Origin: Candidatus Gastranaerophilales bacterium
GTDB lineage: Bacteria > Cyanobacteriota > Vampirovibrionia > Gastranaerophilales > Gastranaerophilaceae
Length of the DNA stretch: 64,000 nucleotides
NCBI GenBank assembly: GCA_944325185.1
Contig: CALUZA010000055.1
Coordinates: 18,305-82,304 of the forward strand
Reading direction: 5' to 3'
Below the pieces are notes generated by a model that worked only from the letters and a program-made list of their open reading frames with translations, did no database searches and was not told where the DNA came from. Both the position numbers and the translations under genes were made by a program. Position 1 is the first letter of the stretch. Each line of letters starts with the position of its first letter. Below are positions 25,796 through 34,417 of the stretch, in pieces.

Positions 25796-25801
25796 ATTAT
25801 A
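25796..25801 (-). promoter_or_regulatory. -10 element of a leaderless promoter for relA
   Basis: TATAAT on the minus strand ends 6 bases before the ATG at 25789. It lies inside the longer reading frame and decides the start. No clear -35 was found. Confidence 0.55.
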
Positions 25802-25851
25802 CAACTTATCTTGTTTTTGTTGTATATTATTTGTTGTATTTTGTTTAAGGT

Positions 25852-26133
25852 ATGGGTTTTGTGCTTTTTTCAAATTTAGATGAATTTAAAGATTCAGTTA
25901 AAAATGGTTTGACAGATAAATTTAAAATCAAGGTAATTCCTTCTTCTAGGGTTGATAGTATTGAATTTTGTGAGGATTTTATAAAAATAAAAATAAAAGA
26001 AAAAGCAATTGAAGGAAAAGCAAATAAAGCAATTATTATTTTTTTGTCTGATATTTTAAAAATCGCAAAATCAAAAATAAAAATTGAAAACGGCGAACAT
26101 TCTTCAATCAAGACTATTCAGGTTTTTATTTAA
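25852..26133 (+). CDS. DUF167 / YggU family protein
   Basis: 93 residues with the family core: KIKVIPSSRVDSIEF, the IKEKAIEGKANKAIIIFLSDIL helix and the KSKIKIENGEHSSIK end. These correspond to the L-x-V-x-P-x-A-S and EGKAN motifs of the UPF0235 fold. The cellular role of the family is not established. It is divergent from relA, with 62 bases between the chosen start codons. No ribosome site is clear; AAGG lies directly against the ATG. Confidence 0.85.
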   Translation: MGFVLFSNLDEFKDSVKNGLTDKFKIKVIPSSRVDSIEFCEDFIKIKIKEKAIEGKANKAIIIFLSDILKIAKSKIKIENGEHSSIKTIQVFI

Positions 26134-26225
26134 ATAAAAATTTTCTTAATATTTTAAGAATTGTAAAGATATGCTATAATTTTAGAATATTTTAGCATTT
26201 TTTTTATTCAGGTGATTTAAAGATA

Positions 26226-28091
26226 TTGTTGAATAGCGAAAGGTTGAAAGTGGATTTTAATAATATAAAAGAAGAAAATTCCCGCTCCTTGGCTTCAGAC
26301 GGCATAATCGGAAGTAATACATCTAATCCGATTGACAAACCAAAGATAATGCCTCTTAATGCAAGAACCTCTGCAAACAGGTTATTTAGCGGATATACAA
26401 ATTCTTACTATAAAACTAACGATATAAATTACCCCGATTTGATAAATGCTTTGAATGTTTCATTTGCAGGACAAACGGATATTGTGCATCTTTTTTATTC
26501 TCTTCATAATAATATTTGCACAAGGTTTAATTTGCACTTCAGTGCGCTTGGCATATACAATCAAAGTTCTAATTATATTAATGTCAAACTGATAGATAAA
26601 AATGGCACATCATATAATACAAAAATTATGCTTTTGGAAAGCGAAAATGTTATTGTAAAAGCTTTTCAAAATAAACAAATTATATTAACAACAGATAGTG
26701 AATATTTAAAATTGAATTATTTAGCAAATGTTCCAACTCATGTTATTCCTTTAGTTACTATGGGAGAATGTGTCGGAGTTATGATTTTTGCTGATAATTA
26801 TGGAAACCAACATTTTGAATTGTATAAATTGATTGCAAATTATTTTGCTGTATTTTATAAAAACAGAATGCTTTCTGATTTGGTTGATAGAAACACAGAC
26901 ACTGATTCTTTAACGGGACTTTCAAATCATAAAAAACTGCAAGAAGATTTGGCTCTTGAAATTTCGCAGTGTATTAATTCAGAAAAGAAACTTGCTTTTT
27001 GCATATTTGATATTGCTAATATTTCGGAAATAAATAATGAATTAGGTCATGCAAAAGGTGATGAAGTTATAAAAGAAGTCGCAAAAAAGATTAAGAAAAA
27101 TGTTAGAAATACTGACATTTTAGGCAGATATGGCGGCGATAAAATAGCTATAATTATGCCTGATACAACAGATGAAGAAGCGAAATACGTTTGCGAGTAT
27201 TTATTGTATAACTTGTCTTGTACTATGTTTGATGATTTGGGTCAACTAAAATTTTCTTGCGGAATTTCTATGTTTCCTGATTCCACAAATAAACAGGAAA
27301 AATTAACAATATTGGCTGAGCAAGCATTATATATTTCAAAAAGCAAACGTAATCAAACTGGTCAATCTACAATAGTTTCAACAAACGACTACAATTTCTG
27401 GGATGATGAAGCTCTTAAGTGCTTTGCTCAAATTTTAACTAAAAAACATGCTTCTGTTGGAGTTAATATTGAAGAAGAATTAATTAATCAATTTCATAGT
27501 GAAAAGATAGTTTCGAATGAACATTTGTTAGATGTTGTATCTTCCTTGGCTGCAACTATTGATGCAAAAGATACATACACCAAAGGTCATTCTGCTGCAG
27601 TTTCAAGATACGCTGAGGCACTTGCAAGAGCGGTTGATCTTCCGTCTAATGAAGTTGAGAGGATTAAATTAGGTGCACTTTTGCATGATATAGGAAAAAT
27701 TGGAATTCCCGAACATGTTTTAAGAAAACCGGAAATGCTTTCGGATGAGGAATGGGCAATAATGAAACAGCATCCGACCATAGGAGCAGATAAAGTATTA
27801 AAACCAAATAAATCTCTCCATGACCTTATTCCAATGGTTAAGTATCACCATGAGCACATCGATGGCAGCGGTTATCCTTATGGTTTAAGGGGGGATGATA
27901 TTCCGCTTTCCGCAAGAATAGTTGCAATAGCTGATGCTTATCATGCTTTAATATCAGATAGACCATATAGAAAAGGTCTTTCTGTGCATAAAGCATGTGA
28001 AATACTTAAAATGGGTGCAGGCGTTCAATGGGATAAAGAGCTTGTAAGAAAATTTATAATAATTGCTCCAAGCCTTGCAACAAATATATAG
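26226..28091 (+). CDS. GAF, degenerate GGDEF and HD-GYP domain signalling protein
   Basis: 621 residues. An N-terminal linker of 80 residues contains NVSFAG; a GAF-like sensor follows (about 85-215), then a diguanylate cyclase fold (225-380) and an HD-GYP phosphodiesterase (435-615). The GGDEF signature reads GGDKI (303-307) and the metal region reads FDIANIS, so cyclase activity is doubtful. The HD-GYP half keeps HDIGK (487-491) and HHEHIDGSGYP (541-551) and should degrade c-di-GMP. The start is a TTG at 26226 chosen by AGGTGA 10 bases upstream; later TTG and GTG codons are alternatives. TATAAT lies at 26175-26180. Confidence 0.88.
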   Translation: MLNSERLKVDFNNIKEENSRSLASDGIIGSNTSNPIDKPKIMPLNARTSANRLFSGYTNSYYKTNDINYPDLINALNVSFAGQTDIVHLFYSLHNNICTRFNLHFSALGIYNQSSNYINVKLIDKNGTSYNTKIMLLESENVIVKAFQNKQIILTTDSEYLKLNYLANVPTHVIPLVTMGECVGVMIFADNYGNQHFELYKLIANYFAVFYKNRMLSDLVDRNTDTDSLTGLSNHKKLQEDLALEISQCINSEKKLAFCIFDIANISEINNELGHAKGDEVIKEVAKKIKKNVRNTDILGRYGGDKIAIIMPDTTDEEAKYVCEYLLYNLSCTMFDDLGQLKFSCGISMFPDSTNKQEKLTILAEQALYISKSKRNQTGQSTIVSTNDYNFWDDEALKCFAQILTKKHASVGVNIEEELINQFHSEKIVSNEHLLDVVSSLAATIDAKDTYTKGHSAAVSRYAEALARAVDLPSNEVERIKLGALLHDIGKIGIPEHVLRKPEMLSDEEWAIMKQHPTIGADKVLKPNKSLHDLIPMVKYHHEHIDGSGYPYGLRGDDIPLSARIVAIADAYHALISDRPYRKGLSVHKACEILKMGAGVQWDKELVRKFIIIAPSLATNI

Positions 28092-28099
28092 TTTTAGAT

Positions 28100-28858
28100 T
28101 TAAGATTTTGGATTTTGATTGCAACAAGAACTTAGTTTTGTTTTGAAGCCAAGTTTTGATATAAAAAATGATAAACTTATTTTTATACAACCTAAACCAT
28201 ACTTACAAGAGCGCAGAAAATTTATTGAACTTGCTTCTTTAAAATATTTTGCAGGAGCAGATATTTCGCCTATGCGAAAATTATTAAAACAAATTAGTGA
28301 TAAAAATTCGTTATCAAAAATAAAATCATTATCTAATTTTTGATAGTTAATTTGTTTTAGCACTTTTGCGCTAAAAGCACGATATCCGCTATGATATTCT
28401 GATAGGTTTTGATTTAGCATGATGTTTTGAAAAGTTGTTAATATTCGGTTTGCAAAATACTTGTATCTTGGCATTTTGCTTTTTTTTGCGCTTCCGTTTA
28501 AAAATCTTGATGCAATAACAAAGTCATAATTATCATAGGCTATCATTGAAGCTATTGAAGGAATTAATTTTGGATCATATTGGTAGTCAGGATGAAGCAT
28601 AATTATTATGTCTGCCCCACTTTCAAGCGCTGAATTGTAGCATGTTTTTTGGTTTGCGCCATAGCCAAGGTTTTCTTTGTGACAAATGGTTTTGATTCCC
28701 AGTTGTTTTGAAATTTCAACAGTATTGTCATTTGAAAAATCATCTACCAGTATAATTTCATCAACAAAATCTTTTGGAATTTCATCGTATGTTCTTTTTA
28801 AAGTAGCCTGCGCATTATACGCAGGCATTACTATAATTATTTTTTTATTGTTTAACAT
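28100..28858 (-). CDS. Family 2 glycosyltransferase
   Basis: 252 residues of the dolichol-phosphate mannosyltransferase-like GT2 type. MPAYNAQATL at the N terminus, VDDFSND for nucleotide binding, HPDYQYDP as the metal-binding DxD-like site and the SRFLNGSA and EYHSGYRAFS acceptor-side segments are present. No membrane helix follows the catalytic domain. It would transfer a sugar from a nucleotide sugar to a lipid or protein acceptor at the inner face of the membrane. It starts 1 base after the aspS stop, so it is co-translated with aspS, although the roles are unrelated. Confidence 0.88.
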   Translation of the reverse strand: MLNNKKIIIVMPAYNAQATLKRTYDEIPKDFVDEIILVDDFSNDNTVEISKQLGIKTICHKENLGYGANQKTCYNSALESGADIIIMLHPDYQYDPKLIPSIASMIAYDNYDFVIASRFLNGSAKKSKMPRYKYFANRILTTFQNIMLNQNLSEYHSGYRAFSAKVLKQINYQKLDNDFIFDNEFLSLICFNNFRIGEISAPAKYFKEASSINFLRSCKYGLGCIKISLSFFISKLGFKTKLSSCCNQNPKS

Positions 28859-28859
28859 T

Positions 28860-30635
28860 TTATACCTTAGGCAAGTTTCTTAATTTCAAATGCAATTCTC
28901 TCAACTGTTCTTCTGACGCCATTGAAGGAGCATTGGTCATTAAGTCTTTTGCTTGCGAATTTTTTGGGAACGCTATAACTTCACGAATCGAATTAGCTCT
29001 TAATAAAAGTGCTACAAGTCTGTCTAACCCTATAGCAAGACCGCCATGAGGAGGTGTTCCGTATTTGAACGCATCTATCATAAATTCAAATTTTTCATGT
29101 ATATCTTCTTGAGTTAAACCAAGCGCTTGGAATACTTTTCTTTGAATTTCGGCATCATGAATTCTGATTGAACCGCCGCCAAGCTCATTTCCATTATAGA
29201 TAATATCGTATGCTATAGATTTAACATTTCCTTTGTCGCTTTCAAGTTTATCTATGTCTTCATAAGCAGGCATTGTGAAAGGATGATGCATTGATTTATA
29301 TGAGTTATCTTCAAAGCTGTATTCAAACAATGGGAAATCAACTACCCATAAAAGGTCATGTTTTGATTTGTCGATTAAGTTGAGTTTTTCTCCAAAGTAT
29401 AATCTAAATCTTCCTAAAACATCAAATACTATTTGAGGATAGTCAGCTACAAAGAACACAATATCACCGTTTTTAGCTTCTGCTCTTGTTTGAATTTCTT
29501 TAATTTGTTCTTCGTTTAAGAATTTTAAAACAGGTGATTTAACAGTGCCATCTTCCATATATGTTATCCAAGCAAGACCTTTTGCACCGAATGATATTGC
29601 AAGATTTCTTATATCATCCATTTCTTTTCTTGAATACCCTGCAATTCCGGGGATTTTTATTGCGCGAACTGTTCCACCATTGTTTATTACGGCTTTAAAT
29701 GCTTCAAAAGTCGATTGTTGCATTATGTCTGTAACGTTAAATAATTCTAATCCAAAGCGTGTATCGGGTTTGTCTGAGCCAAATCTGTCCATTGCTTCTT
29801 TGTATGTAATTCTTTTAAAAGGAGCTTTAACTTCAACTCCAGCTGCCTTGAATGCGCTTTCAATTAATCCTTCTGTCATTTTAATTACGTCATCTTGGTT
29901 AACAAAAGACATTTCCATATCAACTTGAGTAAATTCGGGTTGTCTGTCCGCTCTTAAATCTTCATCTCTAAAGCATTTTGCAATTTGATAGTATTTTTCA
30001 AAACCCGCAACCATTAAAAGTTGTTTAAAAATTTGCGGAGATTGAGGCAGTGCATAAAATTTACCGTCATGAATACGAGAAGGTACAAGATAGTCTCTTG
30101 CTCCTTCCGGGGTTGCTTTAATTAAAATTGGTGTCTCAACTTCCATAAAATCAAGATTGTTTAAGTATGTTCTGATTGCAGTTACGATTTTGTGACGTAG
30201 TTGAAAATTATTCATCATTTTTTCACGTCTTAAATCCAAATAGCGATATTTTAGACGAACATCTTCGGATACATTGTCGTCATCTAAAACAAAAGGAAGG
30301 GTTTGAGCAGATGATAATACATTAACTTTTTTAGGATACATTTCTATTGTACCTGTTTTAAGTTTGTCGTTAATTGTATCATCCGGTCTTTTTGAAATTT
30401 CACCTTCAACCTGAATTACATATTCCGGTTTGATTTTGGATAAAATTTTGTGTACTTCAGGATTTATCGTGGGGTCAGCAACAATTTGAAATAATCCTGT
30501 TTTGTCTCTAAGTTCAACAAAAATTATTCCGCCTAAATCACGAATTGTGCTTGCCCAACCTGCTAACAGTGCATTTTTTCCAATGTCAGATTCTTTTAAT
30601 TCTGTGCAGGATTGTTTTTTATAGGTTAATTCCAT
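28860..30635 (-). CDS. aspS: Aspartyl-tRNA synthetase
   Basis: A bacterial-type class II synthetase of 591 residues charging tRNA-Asp in the cytoplasm. An OB-fold anticodon domain (1-105) is followed by the catalytic core with FRDEDLRADRQPEFTQ (motif 2), the inserted GAD domain (about 290-410, including GSDKPDTRFGLEL) and motif 3 (GGLAIGLDRLVALL). GAGGGAG 4 bases before the ATG is a strong ribosome site, and TATAAT lies about 40 bases upstream on the minus strand. The glycosyltransferase follows 1 base after the stop. Confidence 0.96.
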   Translation of the reverse strand: MELTYKKQSCTELKESDIGKNALLAGWASTIRDLGGIIFVELRDKTGLFQIVADPTINPEVHKILSKIKPEYVIQVEGEISKRPDDTINDKLKTGTIEMYPKKVNVLSSAQTLPFVLDDDNVSEDVRLKYRYLDLRREKMMNNFQLRHKIVTAIRTYLNNLDFMEVETPILIKATPEGARDYLVPSRIHDGKFYALPQSPQIFKQLLMVAGFEKYYQIAKCFRDEDLRADRQPEFTQVDMEMSFVNQDDVIKMTEGLIESAFKAAGVEVKAPFKRITYKEAMDRFGSDKPDTRFGLELFNVTDIMQQSTFEAFKAVINNGGTVRAIKIPGIAGYSRKEMDDIRNLAISFGAKGLAWITYMEDGTVKSPVLKFLNEEQIKEIQTRAEAKNGDIVFFVADYPQIVFDVLGRFRLYFGEKLNLIDKSKHDLLWVVDFPLFEYSFEDNSYKSMHHPFTMPAYEDIDKLESDKGNVKSIAYDIIYNGNELGGGSIRIHDAEIQRKVFQALGLTQEDIHEKFEFMIDAFKYGTPPHGGLAIGLDRLVALLLRANSIREVIAFPKNSQAKDLMTNAPSMASEEQLRELHLKLRNLPKV

Positions 30636-30852
30636 ATTCTCCCTCTCGTTTAAATGTATTTTGTAGTTATATTATAAAATAAACATGGAAATTTAAACAA
30701 TTTTTTTGTATTATGTGCATTAATTTTAAAAATGTTTATTTTTAGTTTCTTATCTATCTTTTATAAGTGATTTTTTAGAACAGGAACTTTGTTTTACTTT
30801 TGTTCTGTTTGTATTGTTTTTAAATATGATTTTAATTTTGGCTGTTTTATTT

Positions 30853-31695
30853 TTACTGCGTTGAAAACAAGACTGTCCCATCTGCAAGTTTGCTGTAGTC
30901 AATTATATATTCTGTTTTTTTATCGGTAAAAATAACACCTTCGGCAGCTTTTATAACTTTTTCTTTTGTTTCGGTGCAATCTTTCAGATAAGTTGTCGTT
31001 TTATCTTCACCAAAAAGGAATACTTCCTTGAATTTAGCGATTCCGTTTGTAAGCATATCTTTGCCTCTGTGAAGCGAGGTTAATCTTCCGTTTTTATCAA
31101 AAGACAATATTTCTGCAATTTTTTCTTTTCCCTGTTCTGTTTGCGTTATGCCTTTTTCGATTTTTGCTACACTTGGGTTTTGTGATAACTTAATTGTGCT
31201 TCTTCTTATTAGTTGATTGTCTTTTAATTCTTCTATTATTTTCGTAAAAGGATCTTTTGTGCTATCAATAAATCTTCTTTCTGTTTTATTGACTTCGTCT
31301 ATTGCGCGAACAAAGTTATTTTCTTTGCCTTTTTTAAAAATTAATAAGACTTCATTGTATTCTTTTGAGGCATTGTCTAGAATTTCATCTTTTTGGTTAA
31401 TTATTTCTTGGACTTTGAAGTTTTCTTGGTTACTTGAAAATAATTTATTAAATAATCCTTTTTTGTATGCTATATAAATCCCGCCAATAATTGCCGTAAG
31501 ACCAAGTAAGCCTATAATTATGCGCTTTTTATTTTTTTTAATTTTATCAAGTAAACCGTTTTTATTTTTTTGCGACAATTCAAGATTGTCATCTTCTGTA
31601 CCTTGAAATTTTGGTTGCGAAAATAATTTTGTTTTATTTTGATTTGGTATTGTTGAAGAAATTAAATTTTGATAAATAGAGTTTGTTATGCGCAT
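30853..31695 (-). CDS. Single-pass membrane protein, tandem paralog 3
   Basis: 280 residues starting MRITNSIYQN with AAAGGAT ahead. A polar N-terminal 57 residues includes QPKFQG (27-32), then DNLELSQKN and a basic DKIKKNKK clamp (50-57) before one membrane helix (58-77). The C-terminal domain of 200 residues carries EYNEVLLIFKKGKENNF, shared with both upstream paralogs, and ends in short beta-like segments. The basic clamp predicts the N terminus inside and the large domain outside. No known family was recognised. Confidence 0.6.
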   Translation of the reverse strand: MRITNSIYQNLISSTIPNQNKTKLFSQPKFQGTEDDNLELSQKNKNGLLDKIKKNKKRIIIGLLGLTAIIGGIYIAYKKGLFNKLFSSNQENFKVQEIINQKDEILDNASKEYNEVLLIFKKGKENNFVRAIDEVNKTERRFIDSTKDPFTKIIEELKDNQLIRRSTIKLSQNPSVAKIEKGITQTEQGKEKIAEILSFDKNGRLTSLHRGKDMLTNGIAKFKEVFLFGEDKTTTYLKDCTETKEKVIKAAEGVIFTDKKTEYIIDYSKLADGTVLFSTQ

Positions 31696-31773
31696 ATTTT
31701 ATCCTTTTATGTACACAAAAATCATAAAGGAATTTTTTTGTTTTATATTACCTATTTATAAAGTTTTGTTAAT

Positions 31774-32961
31774 TTATATAGTTAATGCGCTTTCAGACAG
31801 CTTGCCATATTTTTTTGCATATTTTTCGGTATAACTTTTAATAGCGTTTGGCACTAGTAATGTGCCGCTTGTTATTTCATCAGTTTTGCCGTTTTTAAAT
31901 TTGATATTAAGCTTTTCAATAATTGAATTAAATTCGTTTATGTTATACCCTTCAGTATAGTATCTTAATTCGTCGTTATCAAATTTATAATTTTCATCAA
32001 TAGAACATCTTGTACCTATATTTTTTTTGTGTCCCTTTTGGTATTCTACGGGTTTATTTTTGTAGAAATTGAACCTTTCAAAGGTGCTTGATTCACTATT
32101 TTCAGCGAGTGCGTAATTTGATTTGTAGTTATCAAAAACGCCGATATAAAAATTGTATTCTTCTGCACATTTATATCCGTGTTCAGATGTTTTAAGGTAA
32201 TTGGTTCTGATGTTACTTATGTCAAGTGAATCGGAGTTAAATTCTATTCTTCTTACGACTTTTCCGTTTTCAATTTCTTCCATGGCTTTTTGTGATCCGT
32301 AAAGAGTGAAGAATAATGTTGATTTTCCCTCAGTGTTGATTTTGTCACAAAACCCTTTTTCTTTTGCTTGTTTAAGTATTAATTCTGCTTCTTTGTATTG
32401 TTTTTGTGCATTTTCTGCTATCTCGTATCCTCTTTTTTGAATTTCTTTGGATTTTTCTTGTACGGAAAAACTTTTTATAAGTCTTTTTCGCATGCGTTTA
32501 GTTATATTTATCGGGTCTGTTTCTTCATATAACATTTTTTTAAACTGTGTCGGAGAATATTTTACTTTGTATTTTTTGTTGCTTAATTTTTTTATATGCC
32601 TTTTTTTGATTTTTGTGTTCGTGTTTTCAATGTTTAAGTTAGATTTTATTGTGTTGCAGTTAAAATTTTGACCAGACGATAGTTCTTGAGGCATGTTTTT
32701 GTTTTTTAAGTTGTCTAAGCTTCCTCTTTTTTTAATTGCATAAAAAATTGCACCTATGATTGTTATAATTCCTATTGCACTTATAGCTATAAGTTTTTTA
32801 TTTTTTTTAATTTTATCAGTTAGGTTTTCTTTTTTTGTTTTAGATAATTCGACAGAGTCTATTTTATTTTCCGTTGACAGCTTTTGGTTATTGGTTTTAC
32901 CTTTGCTTGCAATAAGTATGCCTCTATTTAACCTTTGTACGTTCAGGTTTATAGTTATCAT
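31774..32961 (-). CDS. Single-pass membrane protein, tandem paralog 2
   Basis: From MITINLNV the product has 395 residues. AGAGGAG 5 bases before this ATG fixes the start; the open frame runs 31 codons further, through an intergenic hairpin, and is rejected. The plan matches its neighbours: polar N terminus, DSVELSKTK, the basic DKIKKNKK clamp (49-56), one membrane helix (57-76), then a Lys/Asn-rich linker and an outside domain with QYKEAELILKQAKEKGF. The linker is longer than in paralog 3. Function unknown. Confidence 0.6.
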   Translation of the reverse strand: MITINLNVQRLNRGILIASKGKTNNQKLSTENKIDSVELSKTKKENLTDKIKKNKKLIAISAIGIITIIGAIFYAIKKRGSLDNLKNKNMPQELSSGQNFNCNTIKSNLNIENTNTKIKKRHIKKLSNKKYKVKYSPTQFKKMLYEETDPINITKRMRKRLIKSFSVQEKSKEIQKRGYEIAENAQKQYKEAELILKQAKEKGFCDKINTEGKSTLFFTLYGSQKAMEEIENGKVVRRIEFNSDSLDISNIRTNYLKTSEHGYKCAEEYNFYIGVFDNYKSNYALAENSESSTFERFNFYKNKPVEYQKGHKKNIGTRCSIDENYKFDNDELRYYTEGYNINEFNSIIEKLNIKFKNGKTDEITSGTLLVPNAIKSYTEKYAKKYGKLSESALTI

Positions 32962-33015
32962 TTTGCTCCTCTGACATCTTGTAAAAGCATTAAGTAAGAA
33001 AATACTTTTAAAGCA

Positions 33016-33035
33016 TAAAACATGGTGATGTTTTA
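33016..33035. repeat. Small intergenic hairpin
   Basis: TAAAACAT and ATGTTTTA form a perfect 8-bp stem with a four-base loop. It lies between two leftward paralogs and may be a weak terminator of the 33140-34213 gene, but no good T run follows on the minus strand. Confidence 0.35.
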
Positions 33036-33139
33036 CAGTACATGACTTTTTCACATGTATTTTTATATTTTTGCAGATTTTTTACTTTTGGGCAATAGTC
33101 TGTTGATTATTTTTGTTTCGAGATTGTTTTTTATAAATT

Positions 33140-34213
33140 TTAATATGTATTATTTTCGTATTCTTTTCTATAATTTTTAATTTTTTCATTTTCAAATTCA
33201 ATTTGTTCGATATAATTGTTTATGGGTGTAAAACTGTCGGACTCGTTTTTTTCGTATCCGGAAAGTCTTTTGTTGTTAAATAAATATATTTCATCTCTTG
33301 AGTTTGTACGTTTGCCGTTTGATAAATTTGAAGCACTTCTTTTATATCTTGTAAGCAGTGTTTCATTGGTGTTGCTTGTATTGTACGCAAAAAATTCTTC
33401 TATGATTTTGGTTTTATCTTTGTATTTTGTTCTTGTTATTTTTGATATTTTACCATTTTCATATTCGTAGTATTTAGAAAAATTGGAGCCTACTTCTGTT
33501 ATATTTTCTATCTTAAATCCGTTTGTTTTTAGTGGTATGATTGTACTTGTTCTGAGCCAGCCTGCTTCTTGTTCTAGTATTTCAATTGTTCCATCGCCAT
33601 GTTTTTCAAACGTTATAGTTTTTTTGCCAATATTAAATTTTTCTAATTTTTCTTTGTTTGCTTTATTTATTATTGTTAATATTTCATCATATTTTCTTTT
33701 GCCTTCTTGGCTGTACATATTGCTTTTTTTGAATATTTTTTTTGAATTTATAATTGTTTTTTTGCTGTTCGAAGCTATTCTCGAAGATGTTTTTCTGCTT
33801 TTACTTGATAAATTAAACCTTTCGAATTTGATATTACTTTTTTGTTTTGTAGTTTGTTTTTTGTTTGACATTGCGGGCGCATCGTTTATTTTGTCTACAG
33901 GTTTGTCATTTTTATCTAAATTTGTTCCTAAATTACTTTTAATTGATGGATTTTCAGCAGACAGACTTCTTCTTTTTAGCAGATATACAACAGTGCCAAT
34001 TGCTGCAACGGCGCAAATTACGGTTAAAATTATAGGTTTTTTATTTTTCTTTAATTTGTCAATAAATGTTTCTTGCTCTTTTTTTTGAGAAATTTCCAAG
34101 CTGTCATTTTTTTCTTCTATGGATTGTTTTTGCATGCTTAACTTATTTGTATTAATTGGAATTAAAACAGCTTTTTGTGTTGTATTCGGATTTATTGCGG
34201 ATATGTTTTGCAT
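33140..34213 (-). CDS. Single-pass membrane protein, tandem paralog 1
   Basis: 357 residues beginning MQNISAINPN with AGGAAAG about 10 bases ahead. DSLEISQKK (37-45) and the basic DKLKKNKK clamp (52-59) precede one membrane helix (60-79). A Ser/Lys/Asn-rich linker follows, then KYDEILTIINKANKEKL and a domain rich in short beta strands, with repeated Tyr-Glu segments such as SKYYEYENGKISKITRTKY that recall YD-type repeats. It is the first of three tandem copies. The repeat-like C terminus suggests an extracytoplasmic binding role, but this is only inference. Confidence 0.6.
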   Translation of the reverse strand: MQNISAINPNTTQKAVLIPINTNKLSMQKQSIEEKNDSLEISQKKEQETFIDKLKKNKKPIILTVICAVAAIGTVVYLLKRRSLSAENPSIKSNLGTNLDKNDKPVDKINDAPAMSNKKQTTKQKSNIKFERFNLSSKSRKTSSRIASNSKKTIINSKKIFKKSNMYSQEGKRKYDEILTIINKANKEKLEKFNIGKKTITFEKHGDGTIEILEQEAGWLRTSTIIPLKTNGFKIENITEVGSNFSKYYEYENGKISKITRTKYKDKTKIIEEFFAYNTSNTNETLLTRYKRSASNLSNGKRTNSRDEIYLFNNKRLSGYEKNESDSFTPINNYIEQIEFENEKIKNYRKEYENNTY

Positions 34214-34340
34214 ATTTCTTACTTTCCTATTGGTATTAAATTTTCTAAATAAAAAAATTGCTTTATTTTTTTTAGGAATATTTAAAAATTTTAAGAATTG
34301 TAAATATTATTTAGCCAAGTGAACTATTTTTTATTTGTAA

Positions 34341-34346
34341 TATAAT
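34341..34346 (+). promoter_or_regulatory. -10 element of the metK promoter
   Basis: TATAAT here would start transcription near 34353, giving a 65-base leader almost wholly occupied by the pseudoknot described below. A clear -35 was not identified. Confidence 0.5.
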
Positions 34347-34363
34347 ATTAACTACAATGTTAC

Positions 34364-34411
34364 TGCCGGGTCGGAATTAAAAACCTTACCGGCATAGAAA
34401 AAATTAAGGAG
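34364..34411 (+). promoter_or_regulatory. Candidate SAM-type riboswitch: H-type pseudoknot covering the metK ribosome site
   Basis: Stem P1 pairs TGCCGG (34364-34369) with CCGGCA (34389-34394). The last five loop bases, CCTTA (34384-34388), lie directly before the 3' arm of P1 and can pair with TAAGG (34405-34409), which is part of the AAGGAG ribosome site (34406-34411). The connecting loops are 14 bases and a 10-base A-rich strand. This is a classical H-type pseudoknot with stacked stems, the same plan as SAM-II and preQ1-I riboswitches. Because the gene makes SAM, feedback by SAM through occlusion of the ribosome site is the natural reading. I cannot match it to a known class by sequence. 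Confidence 0.6.
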
Positions 34412-34417
34412 AAAAAG

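Noticed and set aside
25790..25873. 28-codon N-terminal extension of relA
   Set aside because: It overlaps the divergent DUF167 gene, has low-complexity Gln/Asn-rich residues and contains the TATAAT that would drive the shorter gene.
33483..34088. 201-codon plus-strand ORF opposite the tandem paralog
   Set aside because: It lies fully antisense to the 33140 gene, is made almost only of Leu, Phe, Ile and Val because it mirrors Lys/Asn/Glu codons, and has no ribosome site or family match.
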